Of a stretch of 64,000 bases of DNA, positions 47,040 through 56,241 are shown in pieces. Where the stretch lies: assembly GCF_030145145.1 (NCBI RefSeq), contig NZ_JAQYWD010000008.1:92528-156527 (forward strand), read 5' to 3'. The first letter of the stretch is position 1; each line of letters begins with the position of its first letter. A program made the position numbers and the translations under genes. Below the pieces are notes generated by a model that saw only the letters and a program-made list of their open reading frames with translations, was not told where the DNA came from and ran no database searches. The DNA comes from Desulfobacula sp. (GTDB lineage Bacteria; Desulfobacterota; Desulfobacteria; Desulfobacterales; Desulfobacteraceae).

Positions 47040-48290
47040 TCACGTCTTTTTCAGTCGTTTCATGGCATACGCAAGGCTTGTCTGCATTCTGACAATTGAT
47101 TTGGCGAGCATTCCGATTTCGGTTTTTGATTGAATATTGATTTGGACATCAAGATCTCCAAGACTCATACGGGTTGCCGCGTCTGTCATCTCCAGTATCG
47201 GCCGGCTGATTGACTTGGCAGAAAACCAGGCAATAATGGTCACCATTACAATGGTGAAGACAAAAACCAGGAGAATATATCTCTGGAACTTGAACAGGGT
47301 TTCATATGCTTCGCTTTTTCCCTGCTGGACAAAGATATTCCAGCCCAGCGCATTCTTCTTGAAAGAAGCAATATTCTGTTGTCCCGCCTTGTCAACGAAT
47401 TCTCCGAACCCGGCTTGTTTTCCGGTGGAGAGTAAAAAGACCTGATGATCGGAAAGGTCTTTCTCTTCTATCACATATGTCTTTATCTGGTGGGCGATCA
47501 CCTTGTTTTTTTCGTCCACAAGAAAGGCAAAACCGGTTTTGCCCTTTGTCCATTTTGCAACGGATTGTGAAATGGCCTCTGTGGTCATTGCCGCCGCAAG
47601 CACACCCACCATTTTTCCGGCATTCATGATGGGCACTGCCAGGACAAGGGCAGGCTTCCTGGATGTTTTTCCGATCAGTGTCTGCCATGAAAATGCCTTA
47701 CCGCTTTTAATATCCTTGAAATATGCCCGATCCGAGTAATCTTTCAACGGTTTCCCGTCACTCCTTGCCGTGTTTATCCCATGTTTATCCAAGGTAAAGA
47801 CAAGATACATCCAGGGGTATTGTTCCTGTATTGTCTTCAACGTAGTGGTCTGTTCGACCCGCTCCAGATTTGTGATTGAGCCGAGCCTGGAAGCCGTCAG
47901 CAGCACCCGTTTGTTTTTGTCCACCCACTCATCAATATGGTCCAGGAGCCCGGATGTGGCCTGCTGCATCAGACGCTGGGTATCCTTTTTTACCCTGTCT
48001 CCGGTTTCATTGTAAGTTGCCATGAAAAATAAACCGACCGGGACAAGGCTGATGAAAAGCATGAGAAGGATGGTCCTGGGAAAGAGCCCGAACCTGATAC
48101 CGCCTTTTTCGTCTTTTTTGACCCCGGGGGAGATGTCCTCTGAATACGCAACACTTTCATAACTGGCCACTGGTTTTTCCACTGTAAAAACCGTGTCGCA
48201 GACTCTGCATTTCAGTTGCACCGTATTTTGTTTGAATTTTGTTTCATCCACCGTGTATTTTTTTTTACACTTTGTGCAGGCAACAATCAT
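47040..48290 (-). CDS. Zinc-ribbon, Cache and HAMP membrane sensor without output domain
   Basis: A 416-residue protein. It opens with an MJ0042-type zinc ribbon, Cys5-x-x-Cys8 and Cys28-x-x-Cys31. A membrane helix follows at about 73-95 (LFPRTILLMLFISLVPVGLF). The extracytoplasmic domain (about 95-340) resembles a dCache ligand-binding sensor (WMYLVFTLDKHGINTARSDG, DRAYFKDIKSGKAFSWQTLIG). A second helix at about 343-365 leads to a HAMP-like segment (SISRPILEMTDAATRMSLGDLDVQI) that runs to the end. No kinase, methyl-accepting or cyclic-nucleotide domain follows. The ligand and partner are unknown; the next gene may supply the output. Confidence 0.75.
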   Translation of the reverse strand: MIVACTKCKKKYTVDETKFKQNTVQLKCRVCDTVFTVEKPVASYESVAYSEDISPGVKKDEKGGIRFGLFPRTILLMLFISLVPVGLFFMATYNETGDRVKKDTQRLMQQATSGLLDHIDEWVDKNKRVLLTASRLGSITNLERVEQTTTLKTIQEQYPWMYLVFTLDKHGINTARSDGKPLKDYSDRAYFKDIKSGKAFSWQTLIGKTSRKPALVLAVPIMNAGKMVGVLAAAMTTEAISQSVAKWTKGKTGFAFLVDEKNKVIAHQIKTYVIEEKDLSDHQVFLLSTGKQAGFGEFVDKAGQQNIASFKKNALGWNIFVQQGKSEAYETLFKFQRYILLVFVFTIVMVTIIAWFSAKSISRPILEMTDAATRMSLGDLDVQINIQSKTEIGMLAKSIVRMQTSLAYAMKRLKKT

Positions 48291-48314
48291 AATACCCTCG
48301 CATGTTTTGGATTA

Positions 48315-48764
48315 TCAAGTTCTTAACAATAATTTTTTTACCTTATTGTTGAAGTCAATCTTCTGGATCGGGTCTGAAATCTCATCATCTATTTTGGAAA
48401 GCAGCGCCTCAAGGTCGTTGACCGGTATTTTATTATCCGTGATGTTCATGTCTGAAAGGATATCGGTGATGATGATATTCGCTACAGGACCGACATGATA
48501 CGTAAGGATTGCCGTGAGTTCCTCTAGAAAATTGGCACTGTATCGTTGGATTATTTTTTTAACGACAGGCATAATGAGACCCATCTTATACAAGGCTGTC
48601 AGATTCCGTTTGAAATCATCAGGCGCCATACCCGATTCCCGGGCTATCAACCCAATTTCTTTGTTTTCATCAATCAGGGCTAAAATGCTAAACTGTTGCG
48701 CCGAAAGGGTGATATCACCATGGAGATGTGATGCCCTTTTTTTAAAATATTTGAATTTTGCCAT
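48315..48764 (-). CDS. Small two-domain protein of unknown function, possible sensor partner
   Basis: A 149-residue protein. The first 65 residues look like a winged-helix or DUF4388-like segment (QQFSILALIDENKEIGLIARESGMAPDDFKRNLTALYKMGLI). The rest has the YHVGPVANIIITDIL pattern that I recall from a small helical domain found at the C-termini of some signalling proteins; this assignment is from memory and uncertain. ATG 48764 is chosen over GTG 48776 because GGTGGG lies seven bases before it. It precedes the zinc-ribbon/Cache gene on the same strand by about 25 bases, so the two are probably one operon. Confidence 0.55.
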   Translation of the reverse strand: MAKFKYFKKRASHLHGDITLSAQQFSILALIDENKEIGLIARESGMAPDDFKRNLTALYKMGLIMPVVKKIIQRYSANFLEELTAILTYHVGPVANIIITDILSDMNITDNKIPVNDLEALLSKIDDEISDPIQKIDFNNKVKKLLLRT

Positions 48765-48776
48765 TTTAATTCCCAC

Positions 48777-49148
48777 CCGTATATTGATTTAAGGTCATAA
48801 TAATAATCATGACACCGGTAAACGGCAATATCAAAAGAATACAGTCTGAACAGGTGTTATATGACTGTGGTCCAATAACAATAAACCAGCGGTTTTTTCC
48901 TTCTTTCAAAAAACATCATTAGTTGCATATGAACAGCAAAAAGCGTACCATATAGTCTTGTGATGCCACAAACCAAAGCCTCACGATTTTCCAGTATTAT
49001 CCTCCCCCATTAGCGGTGGATCTATATTGAAAAAAGGGCATGAATCATGACAATTTGGGGACTAAATGGCTGAAGATTGACAAAATTCATACTCGGGTCA
49101 TTGAAACCCGACCAGGAGTTCAGAAAAAATGATGACGCAAAGGGCCCA
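48777..49148. other. Intergenic region before the MFS gene
   Basis: About 370 bases between the small signalling gene (minus) and the MFS gene (plus). I found no convincing promoter, hairpin, RNA gene or reading frame in it. Confidence 0.5.
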
Positions 49149-50312
49149 ATGATGAACAATTCTTCTTCAGGCGTTCTTTTTTTACTCTCCATTGCTGTTG
49201 GTGTTGCAATGATGGGGCTTGGCATCATCTGGCCGCTGGTCCCGGTATATGCCGTTGAATTGGGGGCTGGGGGAACCATGGTGGGGCTTATAATCGCCAG
49301 TTTTAATTTTTCCCGGGCCCTTTTCAGCCCCTTCACCGGTGGGATCTCCGACCGGTGGGGCAGAAAAATATTCATCGTAATCGGGTTGTTTGTTTATGCT
49401 GGAATATCGATTCTTTATGTCCTGCCGGAAAGGGCTGAAACGCTAATTGTCATTCGGTTTTTTCACGGTTTGGCATCCCTTCTCGTTGTTCCCATTGCCA
49501 TGGCCCTTGCCGCTGATATCGCCCCGCCGCGCAAATTGGGGGTGTATATGGGAACCCTTAACATGGCGGTCATGGTTGGTTTGGGATTTGGTCCGGCAAT
49601 GGGGGGTGCCCTCCGTGATTATCTGGGTATAAATGCCGCGTTTTATACGATGGGTGCCCTGGCATTTATAACCTGCCTGCTGGTAATGATATTTATTCCT
49701 CCAGACGTCAGGTATTACGGGAATAAGGCAAAAAGCAAACCGTATTCCATAAAAAAAATATTATCCAACAGGATTGTTCTGGGTATATTCACCATGCGTT
49801 TTTTTGCCGCATCCGGCCAGGGTGCTGTGTATACTTTTTTGCCAATTCTTGCCATGCAGCTGGACCTGTCCAGTACCCAGGTCGGTATCATCTTGACAAT
49901 GAATATTTTTCTTATAGCGTTTCTTCAAAGACCCTGCGGCAGATTGGCTGACCGGATTAATCCCAAATACCTGGTGATTATCGGAACGTTCGCCTCGGGG
50001 GTGACCGTATTTGGAATGCCGCTGGTGGATGGCTTTATATTCATCCTTGGACTGAATATTCTCATGGGCATTGCCAACGGGATATCCCTGCCCGGTGGTC
50101 TGGTGATTACCGGACGACTGGGGCGTGAGATGGGGATGGCGTCCATCATGAGTTTGAATGATGCTGCCTGGAGCCTGGGGATGATTGTTTCACCGATCCT
50201 TTCCGGGATAATACTGGATGCTTTTGGCCTTTCCTATGTTTTTATCATTGGCAGCCTTTTGATTTTAATGGGGGGCATTACCGTGATAATTTTCCTTTGG
50301 CATTATGAATAG
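49149..50312 (+). CDS. Major facilitator superfamily transporter
   Basis: A 387-residue protein with about twelve predicted transmembrane helices and the loop 2-3 signature GGISDRWGRKIF. A second, matching loop in the C-terminal half reads GRLADRINPKYL. It resembles drug or metabolite exporters of the DHA type, but the substrate cannot be read from the sequence. The open frame extends back to a TTG at 49077; ATG 49149 is preferred because AAAGGG lies close upstream and the helices begin soon after. No regulator is adjacent. Confidence 0.85.
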   Translation: MMNNSSSGVLFLLSIAVGVAMMGLGIIWPLVPVYAVELGAGGTMVGLIIASFNFSRALFSPFTGGISDRWGRKIFIVIGLFVYAGISILYVLPERAETLIVIRFFHGLASLLVVPIAMALAADIAPPRKLGVYMGTLNMAVMVGLGFGPAMGGALRDYLGINAAFYTMGALAFITCLLVMIFIPPDVRYYGNKAKSKPYSIKKILSNRIVLGIFTMRFFAASGQGAVYTFLPILAMQLDLSSTQVGIILTMNIFLIAFLQRPCGRLADRINPKYLVIIGTFASGVTVFGMPLVDGFIFILGLNILMGIANGISLPGGLVITGRLGREMGMASIMSLNDAAWSLGMIVSPILSGIILDAFGLSYVFIIGSLLILMGGITVIIFLWHYE

Positions 50313-50461
50313 AACAATAGATTGAATGTGTGGCAAATATGCTGGGGGGCCGTGCCGTTGACATCTGCAGGCCTTAATAACGGCTACTCTTCCCTAAGCT
50401 TTGAAATTGCCGGCAAGGGTTGGAAGGCTGTTTGCAAAGACGATTTTTCATGAAGAATCCA

Positions 50462-50890
50462 TCATGATTCATACAGATCAACAATTTTTAACTGCAATAC
50501 ACCCTTTCTTATTTTCAGAAGCTGGAATGTTGAATCTCCGAGTTGGATTCCTTTGTAGGCATCTGCCTTTGAAATATAGTGGGGATAAGCGTATTCTGGA
50601 TCAAGTTCGAGCAAATAGACATCCAGATGAATCATTTTATCTTTCAATCCTTTGAAAACCAGTCTGTTTTTGTTCACGGTGATACTTTTATCTTTCCTTA
50701 ATACGATCCGGTTATCGAAAATTCTGGAGTCTTCCTGAAATTCCGGGATGACTTGCCTCTTGGCAATGTCTTGGGAAAAGCGGTCATTTTTCCAGTCAGT
50801 GAAATAATAGGCATAGAAGCCGGGTATCGATATTAAAAAAAGTATAATTAACAGTGAAATAATGCTGATTTTGTCTATTTTCGGTTTCAT
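50462..50890 (-). CDS. Membrane-anchored protein of unknown function
   Basis: A 142-residue protein with one hydrophobic helix near the N-terminus (SIISLLIILFLISIPGFYAYYF), then a soluble domain of about 110 residues. The domain ends with FQLLKIRKGVLQLKIVDLYES and is rich in beta-strand-like segments. I do not recognise a family or catalytic motif. It is probably anchored in the inner membrane and exposed to the periplasm. It stands alone between the MFS and sigma-54 regulator genes. Confidence 0.6.
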   Translation of the reverse strand: MKPKIDKISIISLLIILFLISIPGFYAYYFTDWKNDRFSQDIAKRQVIPEFQEDSRIFDNRIVLRKDKSITVNKNRLVFKGLKDKMIHLDVYLLELDPEYAYPHYISKADAYKGIQLGDSTFQLLKIRKGVLQLKIVDLYES

Positions 50891-51238
50891 AATCGTTCCA
50901 AATTTAATACGGTTTGAAAAAAAATGCGAGTGTTATTGTAATACAACATACCCGGGTAGGTCAAGGTCTAACTTGATGGACTTGTTTTATGCCAGTACTC
51001 AGTGCCATGACTGGATCAAAATTGAAACAGACAGCGTCATTGTCTGGTTGGTGCCTCTATATTAAATGAACCCCTTTACAGGCGTTGAAAATGTTGCTAC
51101 AGATTTTACCGCAAATTTGGCAGACGTTTTAACAACCGCTTTATTAAACGCCATGACGTTCCGACTCAAGGTTGTGCATCATGTCATAGCCATATCCCCA
51201 TCCGGGCCGGTTAATAATTTTTTTTGAGGAGCAATCAC
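50891..51238. other. Intergenic region before the PAS/sigma-54 regulator
   Basis: 348 bases between the anchored protein (minus) and the sigma-54 activator (plus). I saw no convincing promoter, RNA gene, hairpin or repeat; short open frames here have no ribosome-binding site or recognisable product. Confidence 0.5.
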
Positions 51239-53110
51239 ATGGTTGAACAATCAATGGATTCTGCATTAAAAATACGAATCAAAACCCTTGAAAAAGAACT
51301 TGTTTTGGTGAAAAAAAATGAAACTGAACTGAGGCGCAATAAATTGCGTTACGAGGAAGAGGTCAATAATTTTCCGGTTGGGTTTTTCAGGCTCTCTCTC
51401 AATAATCTGGATTATTTTAGCATGGGCAATCTGGCGGTCATAAAAATGTTCGGGTATCAAACGCTTGATGAATTTACCCATACTCCGGCCCAGGATTTTT
51501 TCTGGAATCCTGAAGACTATAAAACTTTTTCACAAAAACTCAAATCATGTGGTGAAGTGGCCAATGAGGAGATACAGCTGAAGAAAAAAAATGGTACTCC
51601 TATCTGGACCGCCATCACGGCCAATGCCATTTTAAACGACACAGGTGGCATTATATATTATTACGGCATCATGGCTGACATCGACGAACGTAAGCGAGCC
51701 GAGCAACTCCTGATGCAGGAAAAAAAATTTTCAGAAACAATTATCGAAAGTATGCCGGGTCTTTTTTTTATGTTGGATGAAAACTATCGTTACGTAAAAT
51801 GGAACCGGAATGCAAAAAAGGTATATGGTTATGATATAGAAGAAATAGCCAGCACGGAACTTAAAGATGTCATCGCGGAAAAGGACATACCTGTGTTGAT
51901 TAATTCTTTTGAACAAGCCAAAAAGGGGAAATCCGGTTATGCGGAATACACGGTCATCGCCAAAGACGGTCGCAGAATCCCTCTTGCAGGAGAAGCCTGC
52001 AACATCAGAATTAACGACACCGAATATCTTATTGGTATGGAGATTGATATCAGCAAGCTCAAAAATGCCGAAAAAAAATTAAAAACCGCCCTTAAAGAAC
52101 TGAATAAGCTTAAAAACCAGCTTAAGGCTGAGAATATCTATTTAAAGGAACAGATCAACTTTGAGAGTGTTTCCGATGAAATCATTGGCCACAGCCGTGA
52201 ACTCAATTACGTCATGTTTAAAATCCACCAGGTGGCGCCAACAGACAGCACCGTCCTGATTCAAGGTGAAACTGGTGTGGGAAAGGGCATGGTGGCCCAG
52301 GCCATCCATGATCTGAGCATGTTAAAAGACCACCCTTTGGTAAAGGTCAATTGTGCCGCACTTCCCGCATCGCTGATAGAAAATGAGCTTTTCGGCCATG
52401 AAAGGGGAGCCTTTACCGGGGCCGGTGCAAGAAAACTCGGCCGTTTTGAGATTGCGAATGGTTCCACAATTTTTTTGGATGAGATTTCGGAATTGCCCTT
52501 GGAATTGCAGGCCAAACTACTTCAAGTGGTTGAAGATGGTGAAATGGAACGTCTGGGGGGCACACGCACCCTAAAAGTCAATGTCAGGATCCTTGCAGCA
52601 ACAAACCGAGATTTGGAAGATGAGGTGCGCACCGGTCGTTTCAGACAAGATCTCTGGTATCGTTTGAATGTCTTCCCCATCACTGTCCCTCCACTTCGAG
52701 ACCGCAAGGAGGATATACCACTGCTTGTTGAATATTTTGTCAAGCAATTGGGCATGCGGATGGGCAAATCCATCAATCTGATCCCCCAAAAAATGATACG
52801 TACTTTTAAGAAATATCCCTGGCCGGGCAACATCAGGGAATTGCGAAATGTCATCGAAAGGGCCGTGATAGAGACGGTTGGGAATGTATTGCAGTTTAAT
52901 GACCTGCTCAGCCCCCCTGGGTTAAACAGGTCGAAAAAAGATAGCGACAAACCCCTTGCGGAGATGGAACGGGAATACATTACCCGGATTCTGGAGAAGA
53001 TGGACTGGCGCATCTCGGGCCCCAGAGGTGCTGCAAATGTGCTTAAATTTAAAGAGAGTACCCTGCGAGCCCGCATGAAAAAACTCGGTATCAGTCGTCC
53101 CCTGAGCTAG
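51239..53110 (+). CDS. PAS-domain sigma-54-dependent transcriptional activator
   Basis: A 623-residue enhancer-binding protein. Two PAS domains (about 40-150 and 165-275) precede the AAA+ domain. Walker A is GETGVGKG (343-350) and the sigma-54 contact loop is GAFTGA (390-395). Walker B STIFLDEISELP and sensor R-finger segments follow. The C-terminal 60 residues hold a Fis-type helix-turn-helix (GAANVLKFKESTLRARMKKLGI). There is no receiver domain, so the signal probably enters through the PAS domains. ATG 51239 has GAGGAG upstream. It should drive the operon downstream, which begins with a -24/-12 promoter. Confidence 0.92.
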   Translation: MVEQSMDSALKIRIKTLEKELVLVKKNETELRRNKLRYEEEVNNFPVGFFRLSLNNLDYFSMGNLAVIKMFGYQTLDEFTHTPAQDFFWNPEDYKTFSQKLKSCGEVANEEIQLKKKNGTPIWTAITANAILNDTGGIIYYYGIMADIDERKRAEQLLMQEKKFSETIIESMPGLFFMLDENYRYVKWNRNAKKVYGYDIEEIASTELKDVIAEKDIPVLINSFEQAKKGKSGYAEYTVIAKDGRRIPLAGEACNIRINDTEYLIGMEIDISKLKNAEKKLKTALKELNKLKNQLKAENIYLKEQINFESVSDEIIGHSRELNYVMFKIHQVAPTDSTVLIQGETGVGKGMVAQAIHDLSMLKDHPLVKVNCAALPASLIENELFGHERGAFTGAGARKLGRFEIANGSTIFLDEISELPLELQAKLLQVVEDGEMERLGGTRTLKVNVRILAATNRDLEDEVRTGRFRQDLWYRLNVFPITVPPLRDRKEDIPLLVEYFVKQLGMRMGKSINLIPQKMIRTFKKYPWPGNIRELRNVIERAVIETVGNVLQFNDLLSPPGLNRSKKDSDKPLAEMEREYITRILEKMDWRISGPRGAANVLKFKESTLRARMKKLGISRPLS

Positions 53111-53189
53111 CGCAGTTTTAAGGTGACTATTTGTTATTCACCACAGTATGGTATTCGAATTGAATTTGATGGCATTCAATATCCCTATA

Positions 53190-53226
53190 TTCGCAATATT
53201 TTGCGTTTCTCGTAAAATATTGCGAA
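53190..53226. promoter_or_regulatory. Perfect 13-bp inverted repeat, likely upstream activator site
   Basis: TTCGCAATATTTT (53190-53202) and AAAATATTGCGAA (53214-53226) are exact reverse complements with an 11-base spacer. The centre lies about 114 bases before the -24 element at 53321, a normal enhancer distance for sigma-54 activators. The stem is too AT-rich, and lacks a T-tract, to be a good terminator of the upstream gene. The PAS/sigma-54 activator next door is the natural candidate to bind it. Confidence 0.65.
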
Positions 53227-53320
53227 ACCAACCTGAGCTTTTTTCTGTCCGAAAAAAATTAAAAATTTATTACACCTTTAATATCAGCATGTTGGCACAT
53301 TAAACGATTCAACCACACCA

Positions 53321-53336
53321 TGGCATGCAAATTGAA
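53321..53336 (+). promoter_or_regulatory. Sigma-54 (-24/-12) promoter candidate
   Basis: TGGCATG-CAAA-TTGAA matches the consensus TGGCACG-N4-TTGCA in length and at 10 of the 12 fixed positions. The -24 GG is intact; the GC of the -12 element reads GA. It lies 112 bases before the chosen ATG of the ABM gene and on the same strand as it. Confidence 0.6.
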
Positions 53337-53447
53337 GTATAATTAAAGTATGATTGACTCGAAAGTCCAAGCAAACCGTTGGAAAGCCATCATCCGGCCT
53401 GCCTGGGCGTTGTCAGGATAATTTTTTTTCGTGAAGAGGAGTTGGTT

Positions 53448-53744
53448 ATGATCATCATGACACAAATTTTGAATGTAAAACCCAAAAAACGAAAGGAGTT
53501 TATCCAAACCATATGCGACTTGATGGTCCCTTTCCGAAAGATAAATGGATGTATCAATCTCCATTGCTACCAAAGCATCGAGGACCAAAGCAGTTTTATC
53601 CTTATTAGCAAGTGGAAGACCCAGGCAGATATGGATGCCTATATGAAATCGGATGAATTTGAAGTGCTACAGGGAGCCAAAACACTTTTAAAGGGTCACA
53701 TGGAACAAAAATTTGATGTGGTCTCATTTAGTTCCCGATTATAA
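53448..53744 (+). CDS. Antibiotic-biosynthesis-monooxygenase (ABM) domain protein
   Basis: A 98-residue single ABM-like domain: KPKKRKEFIQTICDLMVPFRKINGCINLHCYQS and FILISKWKTQADMDAYMKSDEF match the ferredoxin-like fold of this family, which includes small quinol monooxygenases and many proteins without known chemistry. In a strict anaerobe an oxygenase role is unlikely; a binding role is more plausible. ATG 53448 has GAGGAG six bases upstream. It is the first gene after the sigma-54 promoter, and the aminotransferase gene starts 30 bases after its stop. Confidence 0.7.
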   Translation: MIIMTQILNVKPKKRKEFIQTICDLMVPFRKINGCINLHCYQSIEDQSSFILISKWKTQADMDAYMKSDEFEVLQGAKTLLKGHMEQKFDVVSFSSRL

Positions 53745-53774
53745 TTCTATGCTATAAAAACAGGAGGTAGGATT

Positions 53775-55115
53775 TTGAAAGTTACATTAGAAAATAGTCT
53801 GGCAAAGTTTTCGGATAAGTTCAGACTTTCAAAAGAATTTACAGAGGAGTGCAAAAAACAAATACCCGGTGCCTACAGCAGGGTCAGTTTTAATTACGGC
53901 CCCCATGCCATATTTGTGGACCACGGAGAGGGCCAGTACATCCATACCATCGACGGGCATCGCCTGCTTGATCTCAATAACAACTTCACCGTCAACATCC
54001 TGGGTCACAACCACTCGAAAATATCGGCGGCATTGATGGAAGCCATTCCCAAAGGATTTTCCTTTGGAAATCCCATGAAGCATGAAAAGCATCTTGCGGA
54101 AATCATCTGTGAACGCGTGGCCTCGGTGGAGAAAATAAAATTTTCCTGCTCTGCCAGCGAGTCCTGCCTGAGCGCGGCCCGAATTGCGCGGGCATATACC
54201 GGCAAGAATAAAATTGCCAAATTTGAAGGGGGGTATCATGGGTTTATCGATGACCTTCAGATTTCCGCCCACCCTTCCCCGGAATGCTTACCCGGGCCTG
54301 ATAACCATCCGGCACCCCTGGCAGATTCCGCCGGGATTCCTTCCTACACCATTGAGAATACCCTCATTTTACCCCAGAACGATTTTGAAGCCTGTGAAAA
54401 GATATTGCGGGAAAACGCCCATGACACTGCCTGCGTCATGATGGAACTTCAATCCGGTGCCGGTGGCGTGGTAGTTCTTGATAAAGAATTTGTGGCTGGC
54501 ATCCGTAGCCTGACCAGTGAATTGGGCATATTGATGATTATTGATGAGACCATTACCCTGCGGGCCGATGTGGGGGGACTGCAAAAGATCTATGGTGTAA
54601 AACCCGATCTGACCGTGATGGGTAAAATCATCGGCGGAGGTCTTCCTTTAGGCGCTGTGGGCGGGCAGGCCAAATATTTTAATGTGGCGGAGAACGGCCA
54701 GGTTCATCTTTCAGGCACCCATCATGGTCATCCCTTAGCTGCCGTAGCAGGGATCGCATGCCTGGAAGTGATGGATAAGGCAGCCTATGACCGCCTGAAC
54801 CAAATGGCCGGCCGCATAAAGAATGAACTCAACCAATGGGCTGATGGAAATGGCTATCCATTTATTGTATATGGAGAATTCTCATTTTTTGGTTATGCCT
54901 TCACCGACAAACCCGGAAGACAAATAAAATCCCACAGGGATTTCTGGCGTTATACCAACAATGACCACATATTGACCTTTGCTCTGGAAATGGCAAATCG
55001 TGATTTTTTTCCGGTACACCGTGGGCAAATTGCGTTGTCACTACCCATGTCGGACGAAGATATTGATGGTTTAATAATGACGACAAAAGAGATTGTAGCA
55101 GGAATTTTAGGATAA
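53775..55115 (+). CDS. Class III PLP aminotransferase (glutamate-1-semialdehyde aminomutase-like)
   Basis: A 446-residue fold-type I PLP enzyme. PLP-binding features are visible: KFEGGYHGF, Asp257-Glu258 in MIIDETITLR and the Schiff-base Lys284 in VMGKIIGGGLPLGAVGG. The closest familiar members are glutamate-1-semialdehyde 2,1-aminomutases, but the operon context (TRAP transporter, ABM, sigma-54 control) points to a catabolic aminotransferase acting on an imported amine or amino acid. The start is a TTG at 53775, seven bases after a perfect AGGAGG. The substrate is unknown. Confidence 0.85.
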   Translation: MKVTLENSLAKFSDKFRLSKEFTEECKKQIPGAYSRVSFNYGPHAIFVDHGEGQYIHTIDGHRLLDLNNNFTVNILGHNHSKISAALMEAIPKGFSFGNPMKHEKHLAEIICERVASVEKIKFSCSASESCLSAARIARAYTGKNKIAKFEGGYHGFIDDLQISAHPSPECLPGPDNHPAPLADSAGIPSYTIENTLILPQNDFEACEKILRENAHDTACVMMELQSGAGGVVVLDKEFVAGIRSLTSELGILMIIDETITLRADVGGLQKIYGVKPDLTVMGKIIGGGLPLGAVGGQAKYFNVAENGQVHLSGTHHGHPLAAVAGIACLEVMDKAAYDRLNQMAGRIKNELNQWADGNGYPFIVYGEFSFFGYAFTDKPGRQIKSHRDFWRYTNNDHILTFALEMANRDFFPVHRGQIALSLPMSDEDIDGLIMTTKEIVAGILG

Positions 55116-55194
55116 TTTAAACCGGGTGAGACGGGATTTGGTTCGATCTTGTCTTATCATTATTTTGCATTAAAACAGCCAAAAGGAGGTAAAA

Positions 55195-56211
55195 ATGAAA
55201 AAATGTGTATTGGTATTTATCACTATCCTGTTTACCGTTGTCCTGATCGGTGGGTCAAGTGCAGTTCTGGCCAAGGACAAAAAGGTTACCTGGAAGATTC
55301 AGAGTTCATTTCCGGAAAGTGATTGCGATTGGTATGTGACCCTCAAACGGTATAAAGAGATCGTGGAAAGCGCCAGCAACGGATTGGTAGCGTTTGAAAT
55401 TTTCCCCGCAGGCACATTGGTTGAACCCGATTCCATCGTGGATGCGGTGGCGAACGGTGCCATCCAGGGTGGTCACATCATCGGCGGCACTGCAGCCGAC
55501 CGGGCCCCCTCCTGCCTGGGTAGCGAGATGCCCTTTGCCGCCCGGAATATGAAAGAGCACTACGAAGTCCATTTTGATTGGGGACTAATGGACATCATGC
55601 GCGAGGAGTATGAAAAGCGCAACCTCTTTTTGCTTACAGTGGGTAACAGCGGCCAAATCGCCTTTGAAAGCACCTTCCCGGTCAATACCCTTGATGATTT
55701 AAAAGGCAAAAAAATCTGGGCCATTCCCAATGCCCTTTGGTTGACCAGGTTTGGGGCATCTCCGGTGGAAGTGCCGGGGATGGACATGTATTCGGCTCTG
55801 AAACTCGGCACCATCGATGGGTTCACCTGGACCATCGGAGAACTGGAGTTCGGTAATTTCAAGGAGGTTGTTACGTCTGTCATGCAACCCAGGCTTTTGA
55901 CCCCGGGAACCCATCTGTTGCTGAATCTCAAGGCATGGAAAAAGCTGAGCCCGGAAATCCAACAAAACATTTTAACCGCTTTTAAGGAAAAACAGCTGAG
56001 TATTTCAGAAGAATATGCAAGCTATGATGAAAAAGCAGTCAAGGCTTCAAAGGCGTATGGGGTTAAATTCATAGAACTACCCCCCGCAGAAGTGGCCAGA
56101 CTCAAACAGGCTTCCCAGGGATTTTGGAAGGAAGTCGAAGGGATGAGCCCGGCTGCGGCTAAGATGGTCAAAAGATACAAAGAATTTTTAAAAGCCAAAG
56201 GAATCGAATAG
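55195..56211 (+). CDS. TRAP transporter substrate-binding protein (DctP type)
   Basis: A 338-residue periplasmic binding protein. The first 26 residues are a signal sequence ending in AVLA. The TRAP family pattern is visible in VTWKIQSSFPESDCDWYVTLKRYKEIVE and in LDDLKGKKIWAIPNALWLTRFGASPVEVPG, the segment that contains the conserved Arg for carboxylate binding. A dicarboxylate, keto acid or similar acid ligand is expected. It is the first gene of a dctP-dctQ-dctM set, 30 bases before dctQ. AGGAGG precedes the ATG. Confidence 0.9.
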   Translation: MKKCVLVFITILFTVVLIGGSSAVLAKDKKVTWKIQSSFPESDCDWYVTLKRYKEIVESASNGLVAFEIFPAGTLVEPDSIVDAVANGAIQGGHIIGGTAADRAPSCLGSEMPFAARNMKEHYEVHFDWGLMDIMREEYEKRNLFLLTVGNSGQIAFESTFPVNTLDDLKGKKIWAIPNALWLTRFGASPVEVPGMDMYSALKLGTIDGFTWTIGELEFGNFKEVVTSVMQPRLLTPGTHLLLNLKAWKKLSPEIQQNILTAFKEKQLSISEEYASYDEKAVKASKAYGVKFIELPPAEVARLKQASQGFWKEVEGMSPAAAKMVKRYKEFLKAKGIE

Positions 56212-56241
56212 AGTCATCTATTCCAAGGGAGTGTACCGGAC

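Larger units (their letters stand above)
53111..53447. other. Promoter region of the ABM-aminotransferase-TRAP operon
   Basis: 337 bases between the activator and the operon. It contains a perfect 13-bp inverted repeat and a -24/-12 type promoter, listed separately. No other gene-like feature was seen in the region. Confidence 0.75.

Noticed and set aside
50862..51065. Small plus-strand frame between the anchored protein and the sigma-54 regulator
   Set aside because: No ribosome-binding site, and the composition does not look like coding sequence.
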